DNA of 64,000 nt. It comes from Cristatella mucedo. Lineage: Eukaryota > Bryozoa > Phylactolaemata > Cristatellidae. The notes below the pieces were generated by a model. That model searched no databases. It saw nothing but the letters and a program-made list of their open reading frames with translations, and was not told the origin of the DNA. Below, in pieces: positions 11,152 to 22,512 of this stretch. The stretch is from NCBI GenBank assembly GCA_009760855.2, contig WPIO01000012.1, positions 4,856,001 to 4,920,000 of the forward strand. The letters run 5' to 3'. The translations under genes were made by a program, and so were the position numbers. Position 1 is the first letter of the stretch. Every line of letters starts with the position of its first letter.

Positions 11152-11300
11152 TGGTTTGGTCCAGCGGTTAAGGTGCTCGCCCCCCCCCCCGACCATGGTC
11201 TGGCTGAGGTCGTGGGCTCGAGCCTGGAGGCATATATGAAGCGCCTTAATAGAGATTAAGTTCTCTTGGGGCGCTATACAAATGAATTATATTATTATTG
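11152..11300 (+). mobile_element. SINE-like unit with tRNA head and LINE 3' tail
   Basis: The head 'ggtccagcggttaaggtgctcgcc' resembles a tRNA D-arm/A box, and 'gtcgtgggctcgagcctgg' resembles a B box with T-arm. A run of 11 C interrupts the head. From 11239 the sequence changes directly into the terminal hairpin of the CR1/L2-like LINE (aagcgcc...ggcgct) and ends in ATT repeats. This is the structure expected of a SINE mobilised by that LINE. Confidence 0.6.
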
Positions 11301-11588
11301 GTTGCCTAGTTCTGAAATACCAGCTCTCTCGATACCAGCTTTCTCAATTCCAGCAATCCAACAGGGTTCTTGAGCTGTCTGCCTCAAGACCCGGCATCTG
11401 CTGTGCACGTGTCTACAGCTGTAGCCACTGTGCTGGCAACGTCGAGCTGGCAACATGGTGCACCTTTGTGCCGAGATCCTTTGCGCTAGCTCTAGGCGTC
11501 TCGTGGAGCATTGCCAGTGTCAGCCCTACTGCTGCTGCAAGCCTCCTGCCCACGCAGCTGCACGTTTCTCTGTCTGACGTTGTTGCAG

Positions 11589-11681
11589 GATGCCGCCGGT
11601 GTCGTACGCAGCTTCATGCTTCGGGACCCAGGCGAGCTGAAGTTCTTCGTTGCTGCTCTGGCTGCCGCGACTGCCGAGTGA
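11589..11681 (+). CDS. UCHL3: UCHL3 last exon
   Basis: Acceptor gttgcag, then 30 codons and TGA at 11679-11681. The translation starts DAAGVVRSFMLRDPGELKFF and ends VAALAAATAE. It aligns with the family C terminus ([27 protein letters not shown] in human UCHL3). Phase 0 matches the end of the previous exon. The exon is notably GC-rich. Confidence 0.93.
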   Translation, partial: DAAGVVRSFMLRDPGELKFFVAALAAATAE

Positions 11682-13986
11682 CCAGCGAGGGGCGGCAGTG
11701 GCTGCGCGTGACGATGGCAGGAGCTCCGAGCACCTGACCACCCACACCTCTGCCAAGTTGTTTAGTAGCCTGGAGTCCTGCCATGCCCCTGGGCCCTGCA
11801 GACTGCGCTGCACTGTTTCGAATCTCGAACCGAGCAGCTTATTGTACGGCCGGATCCACGGTGCTTCTGTAATGCTGCCAGCTCGGGGCCTGCAGTCGGC
11901 CTTTTGTGCTTGTCTCGTCGTACCCTGTTGAATTTTTGTCAGTCATGCCAGCCGCGACGCACTGCCGTGTGTATGCAGGACGGCTTGTAGCAACGTTGTG
12001 GCCATGTGTGCTCTTGGTCGTTCTCCTTGTTAGCATATACCCTATATGCGATTAGCAACCGCGTCACTGCCAAGGCTTCGTTAGTTACATTTCAAAACAG
12101 TTTATTTGTTCTCGGTTGGCTTCCGCAGTAGACGCACCCTCTATGCTCTTGATGGTGTGGCAAACTGCAGGTGGCGAACTGCAGGTAGCATGCTGCTGCC
12201 GAGAGCGCTAAGATCGCAGCATGCGCTGGCCGACCCAACAGCTCTGCAAAAACGAAAAGGGGCGGCAGACGGGGTAGAGCAATGGAGCCACCGAATCTGC
12301 AAGACATGACAAATGTCTTGCCAATACCGGAAAATGTGCTGCTGCAGCATGTGCCGAAGTCTATTGGACTGCCCCCTCAACCAGGTATGCACTCTTTTGT
12401 ATAACAATGTTTCTAGTGCAACCGAAAAAAAGCTAAAATATCAACATGACGGAATAACAAAATAGCCATGGCAGAGCGGTAAGGCTTGGGATGGGAGAAC
12501 ATCGATGAGCGTTAGTCTGTTTGATCGACAAAAGAACGCGAGCATGGCGTTTCTGTCCCGTGCTCCCGTGTGTACGTTAAGATAGCTAGCCCCTTTATCG
12601 GAAACTTCTGACCGTGATGCTGTGTCCTAGCTATTGTGCGCCTATGCAGCACTTCGGCAGCAGCAGTGACCATCGATTGCCGAAGGGCACAGCTTGCAAC
12701 TCAGTCCGTCTGCCATCTGGCAGTCGAGCAGCAGTAGGTGCAGAGGTGCCAACTCATCCGTGACAGGCCTTCCATTTTGAGTAGCATCGCCAGATTGTGG
12801 CACTGCATAACGGAGGCCAGAGCTTATGGCTGCCATCACTACAGGCTCTGGAATTGTTCGAGGTGGTCGATGTGTTGTGGCCGCAAGTGAGGAATGGCAG
12901 TTGATGCTGCACACCGGCACCAATGTGCAGTCTAGCTGATCTCCATCCTTCCATGCTCGAGCTGCTGTCCCAGGCCCAAGTCACCGTCGTCTGCCTACAT
13001 TACAGTGGAGCATGTGGCAGGTAGCAGAAGCAGAAGTCGTAAGGGAAAGTAAAGCTGCTTGGTCAAAGAGCCCTTGCCGAAGAGCTGCCAAGGTAGCCAG
13101 GGCAATGGCAAGGTGATAGCAATAGCAACTTGTCTGGGCTATCGCCTAGCCACTACTGGATAAGGGGCCTCAGCATTGCAGCCACGAACAGGGGGGGGGG
13201 GGCAGAAAGCTTTGCTGGCCGAAGAGCCGATCTCTGACGGAGGCGTCCGAGCAAGCGCACATTCGAGACGCCGAGCAGTGGGCTAGCGGGTAGACAATGC
13301 ACCACTGCAGTGCCCACAGAACAAGAGTGAGTATATGGTCCATAGGAAGAGCTTGCACCAAACCGTGGGTTGTGGTGAAAAAGTGAACAGGGCATGCATA
13401 GTGCGAGCAGTGAGGTGGCTATGCAGCTTTGAGTACTCGTGCCCACTCCACGGCACACTCCGGCAGCAGACAATAGATGGGTGTGCCAAGCCGACTGCCG
13501 GGAAGTAGCTACTTATGTACAGGGAACACGGTTATGTCGTTACTTGACCAATGGCCGGTGCAGCAACAGCTGGTTACTGGTGCATTAACGAAGAGGCCGG
13601 CACAGCCAAGCAGAAATGGCATATAAACATGTGCCCGCAGTAGTGGCTTATGGTGTGACCATAGGAGCAGCAATGGCAGCATCAGCAGAAACAGGCAGCA
13701 CCACCCGAAGGAGTCCCAGCAGCAAAAGGGCTCGTATGGTGGGCTCACAATCGACATCTTTATGTTCGGTTATTACCTCAGCCGTCTACATGAAAGTCAA
13801 TGGCTGCCTGAAAAGGCACATCAGCCAGCTGCAGCGCCACATGGCTGCGCTGCCAGATCCTGCTCTGCACCACGTGGGCGCAAATCAGTACAGACACTCA
13901 CAGTCACTGGGCATTGCGAGCACGACGGCTAGGGTGGGGCACAGACGGTGCACGCATGTCACAGAAGCCAGCACCTTTAAACTTAC
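11682..13986. other. Region between the convergent genes, with unassigned exchanger end
   Basis: UCHL3 ends at 11681, and the exchanger exon at 13987-14103 (- strand) splices into this region, so the exchanger stop codon and 3' UTR must lie here or further left. Open frames occur on both strands, but I could not match any to an exchanger C terminus. A run of 12 G lies at 13191-13202. No AATAAA was seen for UCHL3. Confidence 0.5.
12101..12106 (-). terminator. Candidate poly(A) signal of the exchanger gene
   Basis: tttatt on the + strand reads AATAAA on the - strand. It lies downstream of the last placed exchanger exon and in the right orientation. Proposed from the hexamer and its position only. 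Confidence 0.3.
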
Positions 13987-14103
13987 CAGTCCCGAGCCAA
14001 CTGCGAGGTCACCGTCAACGTAGACCCTGCCGTTTGTGGGTGGCCTGCTCAAAGTCAGCTCGTCCTGGTCGATGATGGGCACGTCGGAGTCGTCGTGCTC
14101 CCT
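13987..14103 (-). CDS. SLC9A6: NHE6-like exon: acidic C-terminal tail
   Basis: On the - strand, acceptor ttcgtag, then 39 codons in phase 0, with donor gtaagt (13981-13986). It encodes REHDDSDVPIIDQDELTL followed by SRPPTNGRVYVDGDLAVGSG. This aligns with the cytosolic tail of vertebrate NHE6/7/9 ([20 protein letters not shown] in human NHE7). The tail binds regulators of endosomal trafficking in vertebrates. The match is short, but phase and order agree with the neighbouring exon. Confidence 0.8.
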
Positions 14104-15146
14104 CTACGAATGGCAGGCGAGGGAGCCTCGGAAGGCATGGCAAGCGAGGGAGGCTCAGAGGGCAAGCGACCGCATTCGCAAGCAGCTAGACGACTGGACG
14201 GCACGCCCCTTTGCACGATCGGGCGGGAAGGGGAGGCTACAACTTGGCAGCACAAGCGCTGGTTAGCAGGCAGGCGCGTCGTCGGTGTGGCACGCTGTCG
14301 CGACCACCTGGCCTGAGTGCCTGCCACCTGCCAGTCCATCCGCAGGCGAGCATTCCTCGATGGTCAGCCAGTAGGGCAGAATAACAGTTCTACCTCAGCA
14401 CTGGGGTTCGTGATCAGAAAGCTGCTTTCACACGGTCTGCCGTGGTCCAGCTTCAGTCTTAGGTGCGTATAAGTCACCAAGACTGAAGAGACAGTCCAAG
14501 AGTGACGGACGACTGAACGAAGATCTAGAAGCTAAGCGTGGTTCTACTGCTTGCCAAGACACGGGCAAGACCGAACAGACGACTAATCATTGTAGTCGTC
14601 TATGCACACTTAACTTCACTGCTTTTAAAGGCACGCAGCAGAAAGACCCGACCGACGAAATCATTGATTAATTCTACGTGTGTCCCTGTTTAAGGAATAC
14701 TACCAGCTCTTCATATACGAATCAGATCAAGTGGCAGGGAAGGGTGATACAATCTCTATGGACAGGTTTAAATTAATCTGGAAATACATCATGCAGGGCC
14801 ATCGCTGGGGTGAAGCTAGTAGGTGGCTAGAAGGAAGCAATATGATAGGCAAACCACTTCCTACAAGAAGGAAGACCGAAGCAGTACACATGCTTCTGTC
14901 AGTGTAAACGTGGCTTAAGCGTTTGGTGCATGCCATGTGTATCGAGCAGGGGGATGAGGAGGCTGGCATGCAGAAGTCACTATTGAGAGCACACCATCGG
15001 AGCAGCAGCATGCCGGTGTATCGAGCATGGGATGAAGGCTGCCTTGCAGAAGTCACGATGGAGAGCACCCCACCCCACCAGACACTGGCAGATGGCCAGC
15101 AAGACAGCGGCTGCCAATTAATTCACTGCTGCTGCACTGGTCTCAC
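14104..15146. other. Exchanger intron with unassigned open frames
   Basis: A + strand frame at 14680-14907 reads EYYQLFIYESDQVAGKGD and on; it looks protein-like but I do not recognise it. Overlapping frames at 14036-14339 are shadows in GC-rich sequence. Confidence 0.35.
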
Positions 15147-15270
15147 CTCTGCCTGCAGCATCCTCTGCTTGGTAGTGGTCAGCAAGCGGCTCAAAGCGAG
15201 ACAGTATTTCGAATTCGGGAAGTTGTCGGCTAGCGTGTGACGATAGTTGGTGAGAATGGGCTTGAGAATG
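15147..15270 (-). CDS. SLC9A6: NHE6-like exon: start of cytosolic tail
   Basis: On the - strand, acceptor cgactcag, then one base plus 41 codons, with donor gtgaga (15141-15146). It encodes ILKPILTNYRHTLADNF and then ALSRLLTTTKQ. This matches the tail block just after the last membrane helix: YLKPILTHSGPPL...LARCLTS in human NHE, and a similar KPLLTHS...LLTTTEQ block in the insect NHE6-9 orthologue. It ends in phase 0, as the next exon (14103) requires. The first base completes a codon from an upstream exon that I did not find; this exon should encode the W..FD motif. Confidence 0.87.
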
Positions 15271-15687
15271 CTGAGTCGGTGTTAAGAGCCACATGCTGCT
15301 CATGTCACCAAGAGGTGGCATGTACACGTTGAAGCTTGGGAAGAAACCCTACTAAAACCAAGCTCAGCTAACACTCACAGGCAACTCAGCTAGACACACC
15401 ATTCAGCACTCTTGGGAATGGGGGGGGGAGCAATTACCCTGGATCGCCTATGGCAGGACTACGCTTAACGATGCAGCCCCTGAGCATACACAACGAACTT
15501 CATCCTGAACTTATAAAGAAAAAGGGCAATTTTAAGAGACCTAAAGTAGAGGCCATATGCTAGCGACAAGGCCTGAAATAGTAGCTTCGATGGCGCACAA
15601 ATAAAAATGCATTAGGGCTACTCAGTAATGCAGGCATGCCCTGTCCATATATTTAAAATAGTTTGGTGACTTAATAGCATCATTTAT

Positions 15688-15835
15688 ATATCGGCAGAAG
15701 AGCCTTAACGGCTATTACAACTGCTTGCAGTGGGCCATACAGGATCGCTAACTGGAGGACTAGAACCCATGATCTGGATAGTGAAGAGTGAGCACACTAC
15801 CTAGGGTGCCAGTACCTTAATCTATGTGCAGTCAC
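15688..15835 (-). mobile_element. tRNA-headed SINE, inverted
   Basis: Reverse complement of the SINE body and head, with 'gcagaagagccttaacggctat' at the tail side and 'gactagaacccatg' as a decayed B box. It matches the inverted copies at 46492 and 49622. Confidence 0.65.
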
Positions 15836-17286
15836 GTGTATTGAACCGGTAAATCGACTTACCAGTGCCATAGCAAATCGACTTAACGAATGGCTACTAC
15901 CTGCCTAATGCTGCGCTGCCTACATAGTGGGGGGGGGGGTGATGCCGGTTATCTTGCACAGTAGTGGGTGACACTCATGACTCCATGCAGCGGTACCGGC
16001 AAACGTCCTGTCCTACCTCGAGAAGCGTGGCAGCCAGCAATTATAATACACGTGGCAAGAATGCCCTGGCGCAAGATCTACCCAGTAGATAGGCTGCCGG
16101 TAGAGAAAGCATGAGCGATGCTGCTCGTGCACATAAGCTACCCTTTCCTATTCTCTGCTCCAGCCTCGTCTCTGTTCCACCATCGGCTGCTTCTCCTTGG
16201 CCCTGCTGGTACATGTGTTCTGTCGAATTTCTTGTCAGCCACTGCGCCCACTGCAACTGCCCTGGCAGCTGCCTTTGCTTGGAGTTTGGATGCTAGCCTA
16301 TTTGCTGGGATTACAACTGGTAGATTGGCCAAAAGCATTACTAGCATTCTATGGTTTCAGCGTTACACGTGTCTTTGCTTGGTAGCTTCCCAGAGATGGC
16401 TGCCTTCGACTTTTAATCCACGCCCACACTTTCCCTGTATAAACTCTACAAAAGCTTCTTAATGGCAGTTAAAAGCCGACAGATTTAACTGTTACAGAAG
16501 CTGGCAGGAGTTCTCCCACAACTAAGCAGAATAGACTGATGTTCCAGCATCCATTACACCGAAAAACCGTCCCGAAGAATCAATTTCCCGGGCCCAGGAG
16601 AGGCTGCAAGCTGCTGACTTGCAATACAGGACAAAGACAGGTGGCAGCACAGACAGCATAAGCTGTGATGCCCTATTTGCTGCTGTGGTAGCAGCACCAG
16701 CAGCCATGTAGGATACAAGTTATCCAAGCTATTCCACCATCGAGCAATCTTGGTTCTGTCCTCACTTATGGTAGCACCCCGCACCGTCTACAAAGGATGC
16801 AACAGCAGTTACTACAAAAGAATGGAGATATCAGATCGGAAAAGCACCGGCCTTAGGCATCACAATCTCAGCACGACCAAGTACATGTACACAATCTCTC
16901 ATGCTGTCGACGTCGACTGTAGAGCAGAGTGAAATGCCGAACAAGTAAGGTGATGGCTTCTATACTAGAAGCACTTAAGTAAGTAGTAGCAAACTTGACA
17001 ATCGACGGATCTAGTGTGCAGAACCAGTTTCGTTTGCGATCAACAATGTATAAGTCAGAGGACAATCATAAAGAGAATTGGGGCATTGCAAGATCAAGGA
17101 GGCGACTGAAGGAAGTGTCATACTAATGTCAAAACAGCCAAAAAACCAACCCACACAGATTGCAAGAAAACGCATCACTTGACTCGTGATGATTCTGACA
17201 TCGATAAGATTTCCCTTATGCTGTGCGCGGTTGTCTTAGTATGGTGTGTTGCATTTCCTAAAGCCTGGCGACTGTTTCTCTCACAC

Positions 17287-17346
17287 CAAGTTCTAAAGCA
17301 CCTATACAGAGATTAACTCTCTTAATGTGCTACACAAATGACACGA
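17287..17346 (+). mobile_element. LINE-type 3' tail only
   Basis: The hairpin arms AGCACC and GTGCT flank 'agagattaactctct', followed by 'acaaatgacacgatattgatattatt'. It may be a SINE or LINE remnant; no tRNA-like head is certain. Confidence 0.5.
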
Positions 17347-17516
17347 TATTGATATTATTGTTTCTGCAAAATTGGCTGATGAAGGTAAAAGCTCCCACTT
17401 TGCTACGACAGCCTGGAGGCAGACGTTTAAAGACTCTGCCACTCTTGCTTCTATACCACAATTGACAAGATACAAGTATATGCAAAGCAACCATATGCCG
17501 TTGAGACGATACTAAA

Positions 17517-17592
17517 TTTGTTAATAATAATGATGAAACATTTGTAAAGTACCATTGAGAACTAACAGAACTATCTCTTTTTAGAAACTTCA
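17517..17592 (-). mobile_element. LINE-type 3' tail, inverted and decayed
   Basis: AAT repeats, then 'acatttgtaaagtaccattgagaac' and 'ctatctctttttag', which correspond to the reverse complement of the LINE terminal hairpin. Confidence 0.4.
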
Positions 17593-19456
17593 CGTGTAGA
17601 AGAAAGTCAGAATATCAACTTATTAGAAATACAATTCACAACTTCAGCGTGGAGAAGCACATAAAGATCAATTCACACCCACAGAGCAGCGATTTGTTTA
17701 AGCTTGGCCAAAGCAAAAACGAAACACTCAAATCAATTGGGTATGAAAGAGCTCATTCTGATCTTGCAAAAAGCCATGAAAGCGAATTGCCATAAAGTTT
17801 GGTAGATTGAATCCTAACATTGCCATCTGTAATATGCAATGCTAATGCAGGTGCTCGTGCAGCCAATATGATGTGAATTCCAGCAGAATTTAAAGTGAAT
17901 TTTAGCTGCAACTCATTGAATCCCAGCTATATTTAACTTAACAAATCCTTAAAAGGTCGGTCATTGAGCAAAGCAGAAGCACATCAAGCAGCAGAAGAGC
18001 CCAGCATTTCTGCTGCATTTACATCCACAGTTGGGGCCGTTGACACTGAAGAACAAGTACGGCGACATGTCCAAGTAAAAACACCCAAAATGCAGCTCTG
18101 GAATGTAAAACACGTAAAGTGGGCAATTTATAGGCAAAATAATAGGCAAAGCCAAAGTTACGCAGGAAGGCTACTACAGCAATCAAGGCCTCGCACTCCC
18201 GCTCGACTTGCTCTTTCGTCGATAGCAACAACGTACACAGCCCGTAGCCCAAAGGCATGGCTAATACGTCAAACAAACTCCCGGAAAGCACCTACTTTGC
18301 CAACGCAGGTAGCAAGGCAGTCGTTGAACAGCAGCGTGATCTGGGCTTGACCGCATGCGTGAGCAGTGCCAACTCAAAGTTAGTAAAGCCGCTTCTGTCA
18401 CGCCAAGTGCCAATAAAAGGATAAACGATTCTGAACCGAAGGTGGTGCAACAGTAAAGGCAAGCCGTCAGACCAAAGGCCTTTGGGGTGGGAGAAAGCCA
18501 CCATGGGGTTAAGCTGCTGCCAATGGCAGGGAAAGCATGCAGCAATACAGAAGGCGATGAAAATGGGAGAACACCATAATGCCAAGAAGAACCGTGTCAT
18601 AGGCAACCCGGTCTAGGCTGACACATCCGGGTGAGAAACTGTTACTAACCGCAGGAACGGCACGTGCAGCAGGCCTATCTGACTGCGGAGTTATCGTCTG
18701 ATAATTGCTGGATACCTACAAAGCTCATGGGGTCACACACACTGATGCATGTCGACTGCATTCATATGTTATCCGAGCGCTGGTATGTGCAGCACAACTG
18801 CACTATGGGACGAGTCAGGTGGAAAGCAAAAATCGAACTCCCGGCAAAACACCACACAAACCATGCCCTGAAACAGCAGTCCATCGGTTGAGCTCGATTG
18901 TCGAAATGTCTTCAAAAACCAAGCCAGCAGCAGTTCCAAGAAATTGTTGCCAATGCTGGCCATCGGTACCAAAAGTGAGTTACAGACAAGTCATACGTCG
19001 CGAATGCTTTATTTGATCTTGCCTAGATTCAATTCTGGAGCTCATCTTTGCCAGTGGGCTTCTACTGCCACACTCAGAGAACATGTGGCAGGTCGGCAGC
19101 TAATGGTCTGAGCATCGGCTGAGCAGGGTGCCACGTGGGCCGGACCAACAAAATAACAGGTACGATTAGAATTGGTGCAGTTTATAAGTTAGTGAAGCCG
19201 TGTTACACCAAAGTTAGCCCACTGAGGCCATTGTGGCATAGAGACTCCTCACTGGCTAACGAAGCAGCTGCCAAGGTCTGCTGAGAGCATTGGCAACAGC
19301 TCTCAAATCAATTGAGGCAAACCTCAAGATTCTACAGCCCATAGTGAAGATCTACCAAGCCACACTGACCAGCCTTTATCTTAGGCTGCATCGACACACT
19401 TTAATTACTCACACTAACATTTATGGTCGAGCTTTAATTGGAATGTCAACTCCAAC

Positions 19457-19625
19457 TAGCCTCGTTCTCAAGACAGCCTACACTTAGCCTCGTTCTCGAG
19501 AGGTAGCATAATTAGCCTCATCTATCGAAAGGCCATACAATGAGCCTCATTCTCAAGAGGCCTTACTACTAGCCTTGTTTACAAGGTCCCAAACAATTCA
19601 TCACATAATAGCCTCGTTGTAGACA
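19457..19625 (+). repeat. Degenerate minisatellite, unit about 30 bp
   Basis: Five to six units begin 'tagcctcgttctc' or close variants and contain 'aagaggcc'-like second halves. Unit length varies from about 28 to 38 bp. Confidence 0.65.
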
Positions 19626-19995
19626 AAACCAGCCAATAAGTCCTCAATTAGAAATATTTTTTTTATACACCCATGAGTAACTTAGGCCGAGCTCTAGCAG
19701 GAGTGACATTTCCAAACTTGTAAAAAAGTGGCTCGGATCGATATAAGCTGCATCGCTAACCAGTCATTCACAAAGTTGGCAATAAATTAGCTGCCATAGA
19801 AATTCATTTATTGGAACGTTCTCAAATCACGGGCTTTTGTTCCCATCTTTCAGAACTGTACAAGTCTATGAAAGGTGCATTCATTTTGGTTTGCAGCAGG
19901 ACTGACCCACCAACTGCTGCACACAATCGAAAGCATGTCTAACCTGGCCATATATCTGTGGCTGTGTATTCCAAACAAGAATATTAGCGAATTTA

Positions 19996-20052
19996 ACAGC
20001 TTTATTTGCATAGCAGCATAACAGCCTTAACGGCTATCCCCACCGGTTGCAG
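19996..20052 (-). mobile_element. SINE tail fragment, inverted
   Basis: 'ttaacagctttatttgcatagcag' and 'cagccttaacggctat' match the reverse complement of the SINE 3' half at 49622. The head is missing. Confidence 0.5.
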
Positions 20053-20267
20053 TTAGCAATTCTGTCTTGTTTTTTCTTTGTGAGGGGTGCTGTCCTTGTG
20101 TTCCACGTGTAGGAGGGTAATAAGACGTGTAGTGTAAGCAAAGCCCACACTAACTTGGATGGTCGTAGTCTTTCGCTGCATTTACTCGGTCCAACCTTAG
20201 TTGGCATGCTTCTTACAACTGGGGCACCATACATTGGTCCCAGCTCAGCTGAGCAGAGGTTAGCCTA

Positions 20268-20395
20268 ATAGGGCCATAACAGCCCAGAAGGTAAGGTTCT
20301 CGATTGTCACTGCTAAGGTCGCAGGTTCGAATCTTGCTATGGGTGATGCTTTAAGCTTAGCTACTGCTGCTAAGGGCATGGCTCAGTCGGTTTCC
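20268..20395 (+). mobile_element. tRNA-headed SINE, partial
   Basis: An A-box-like 'cataacagcccagaaggtaag' and B box 'caggttcgaatcttgc', followed by a diverged body. No clear tail. Confidence 0.55.
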
Positions 20396-21864
20396 TCTAA
20401 GTCATGTCTCTGTCTTTGGGGCACAGGTTGCTTTGACATGTTGCTATGCCACGGGAGGAATTGTAGACCGATGAAGCTCAGCATGGTTCTGCTGCTTGGC
20501 CAAGACTAACGATCAACCAATGAAGCCAGGGACAAATAACCAATCACGGGTTCAATTAAATGAACACATTCTTCGTTGCTCTGAAATGACTGGTTGACAA
20601 AATGGCTGGCAAAGCACACTACTACAAGAAATAGCTACAAGAACCACATTTAGGGATGGTGGCAGCAGGGAGAGAGTGCAAAGGCAATTGGCAATCGAGG
20701 TTTAAATTGACCAGTAAACCCTCGATGAAACCTGCAGGGTAATGCCGAAGCTCGCAGTGCTTTCTGGGTCACGTGGATGGAGAATTTCTATTCAGATTAG
20801 AACAACATCAATCGCTGAAATCAGAGTAGTGCATGGAGCTGACACATGCCCTCTCGGCTAAAATCGACTATGGCATTCCCATGACCACTCTGGATAGAAC
20901 TAGGTCACTAGCAAGAAGCAGGATGTAGGCTAAACCGGTCGTACAGATTCCTTACAAGAAGATGGACCAACATTGGATACATGGACTTGTAAACCTGGCT
21001 TAGCCAGCAAATCAAGCCATCTGCTATCCGACGCTGGAGCTGAAGGAGGTGAATGACGTCGTTTGGAAGATTTTTGAGCATGATACCACTGCATGTGACA
21101 ACAGAAGGACCCATCTGATGACTTAACCAAGCACAAAAGTGATGAGAGCCATGGCAAAAGAACATTTTGGAAAGAGCAGTATACAAATGGTCAGTCAGCA
21201 ACGTAGGGCCATTATTAACTGAAACTTTAAGATGGCAGCAATGCACGTAGCCGGTGGTGGGTAGCAAACAAGAGAAACAAGGTTACTAATGTTGATAATT
21301 TCAGATAGAAGTGCACTGAACACAATCTCAGCAAGTCAGTAGCCAAGCCACCCATGCCATGAGATGCCTCAGCAGTGTGCGGATCTAGAAGGCTGGCGAT
21401 GAGCTACACAGCACCAGTCCTATAGAATCCAGGTAAACAACCGAATCACTTGGTAAAGTACCAATGGGACAACAAAACCAGAAAACTGCAAAAAAAAGTC
21501 AACTTCTGGCCAGAAGGCAGGCATGAGATCGAAGGCTGGAAAGGTGGAAAGTGCAAGAATCAAATAATAAGTCAGCGATTGGTAATGAAAGCCCATCGTT
21601 GCCTAGTTCCTGTTACTGCTCTACACGGATGATGTTTTGGTTCGGCGTAATTTAAGAGTAATTTAAACTTCTGCATTAGCCTACCAAGATGCAGAAAGGT
21701 GTCGGAGAGTACACATTTTTTGGCACAGCACACATGTCTGAGACAACCCAATTACATTGACTACAGAGCTAGTATGGACATCTGAAACAAATGGCATGTC
21801 TGGACACTGGCATACATCACTCATCTAGAGTAGCAAACAGATAACAAGGTTACAACTAGCTTAC

Positions 21865-21916
21865 CGTGCTGATAGTTGGCCGGTCTGTACCATCTGTTGC
21901 ATCATCAACGCCGACC
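21865..21916 (-). CDS. SLC9A6: NHE6-like exon: linker after the last membrane helix
   Basis: On the - strand, acceptor ttacttttag, then one base plus 17 codons, with donor gtaagc (21859-21864). The first base completes AA from the exon at 26523, giving Lys. The reading is K-VGVDDATDGTDRPTIST. It matches LNIRVGVDPDQD just after the last transmembrane segment of vertebrate NHE6/7/9. Phase and the VGVD motif both support it. Confidence 0.88.
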
Positions 21917-22117
21917 CTAAAAGTAATAGGCAAGCTCGGCATATGCCAAGAAATTCCAGTCACCTTGGTCAACTGTCTATTCAAACATTCAACTAATGTT
22001 GGTCATTTGGGCCAAAATTAACCAATAAGCTGTCGAATCGTTAACAGTTGGGTAAGATGATTACGATTACTGTAAGTCAATGGTTTAGCCATTACATCTG
22101 TATCGATTTAAAACGGA

Positions 22118-22392
22118 TCTTGGTAATACAACGCAACTGTAATGTAATGGATCTCAGTCTATAACCCGATAAAGCCACAAAGACTAAGTGGGTGCTAACA
22201 GGATATTTTTCTATAGCACACTCAAGGCATAAGCAGCTTTTGATACGCATGCGGTAGCCAAAATAATTTATCTCACACAACAAAGAGAAAGTGAGAAACA
22301 TAGCTGAGTCAGCAGGGCAGTCGAGGAAGTGAGTAGCATGGAAGTAGCAGCTCATGATAGCTGGAAAGAATGTGCCGATGCCATCAGCAGGA
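22118..22392 (+). repeat. Unclassified dispersed repeat, copy 1
   Basis: Shares blocks with 37093-37370 and 43869-44135 along the same order: 'aatgtaatg', 'aaagccacaaagac', 'tatagcacactcaaggc', 'acaaagagaaagtg', 'agtagcatggaagtagcag'. No coding frame is shared. The orientation given is arbitrary. Confidence 0.75.
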
Positions 22393-22512
22393 GAACAAAT
22401 TTCGTTGCATAAGAATTGTGGAAGTGAATTAAAATTCCAGGACCTAAGGAGTCGCGAACAGCTAATAGAACACCTAATCTACTGTCCATGGATGATCTGA
22501 GGGCACGAGAAG

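Larger units (their letters stand above)
15271..21864. other. Exchanger introns; one coding exon not located
   Basis: By phase, one exon beginning in phase 0 and ending after two bases of a codon is needed here on the - strand. It should encode the conserved W..FD..Y segment; I searched for it by eye without success. The stretch contains SINE and LINE pieces (listed separately), a minisatellite, and G runs at 15420-15428 and 15929-15939. The - strand frames at 18019-18606 are hydrophobic but unmatched. Confidence 0.5.

Noticed and set aside
16138-16347. Ala-rich - strand frame with FD, tested as the missing exchanger exon
   Set aside because: Lacks the Trp and Lys-Pro context of the family and has no fitting donor in the required phase.
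16914-16930. tcgacgtcgac after a tctacag, tested as the exchanger exon after the last helix
   Set aside because: The phase gives Arg-Arg-Arg instead of VGVD; the exon at 21865-21916 fits in phase and sequence.
18019-18606. Hydrophobic - strand frames, first thought to be a transporter or the missing exchanger exon
   Set aside because: Similarity (FR..Y.F, LLTHA) is short and the true KPILT block is at 15147-15270; frames and splice sites do not agree.
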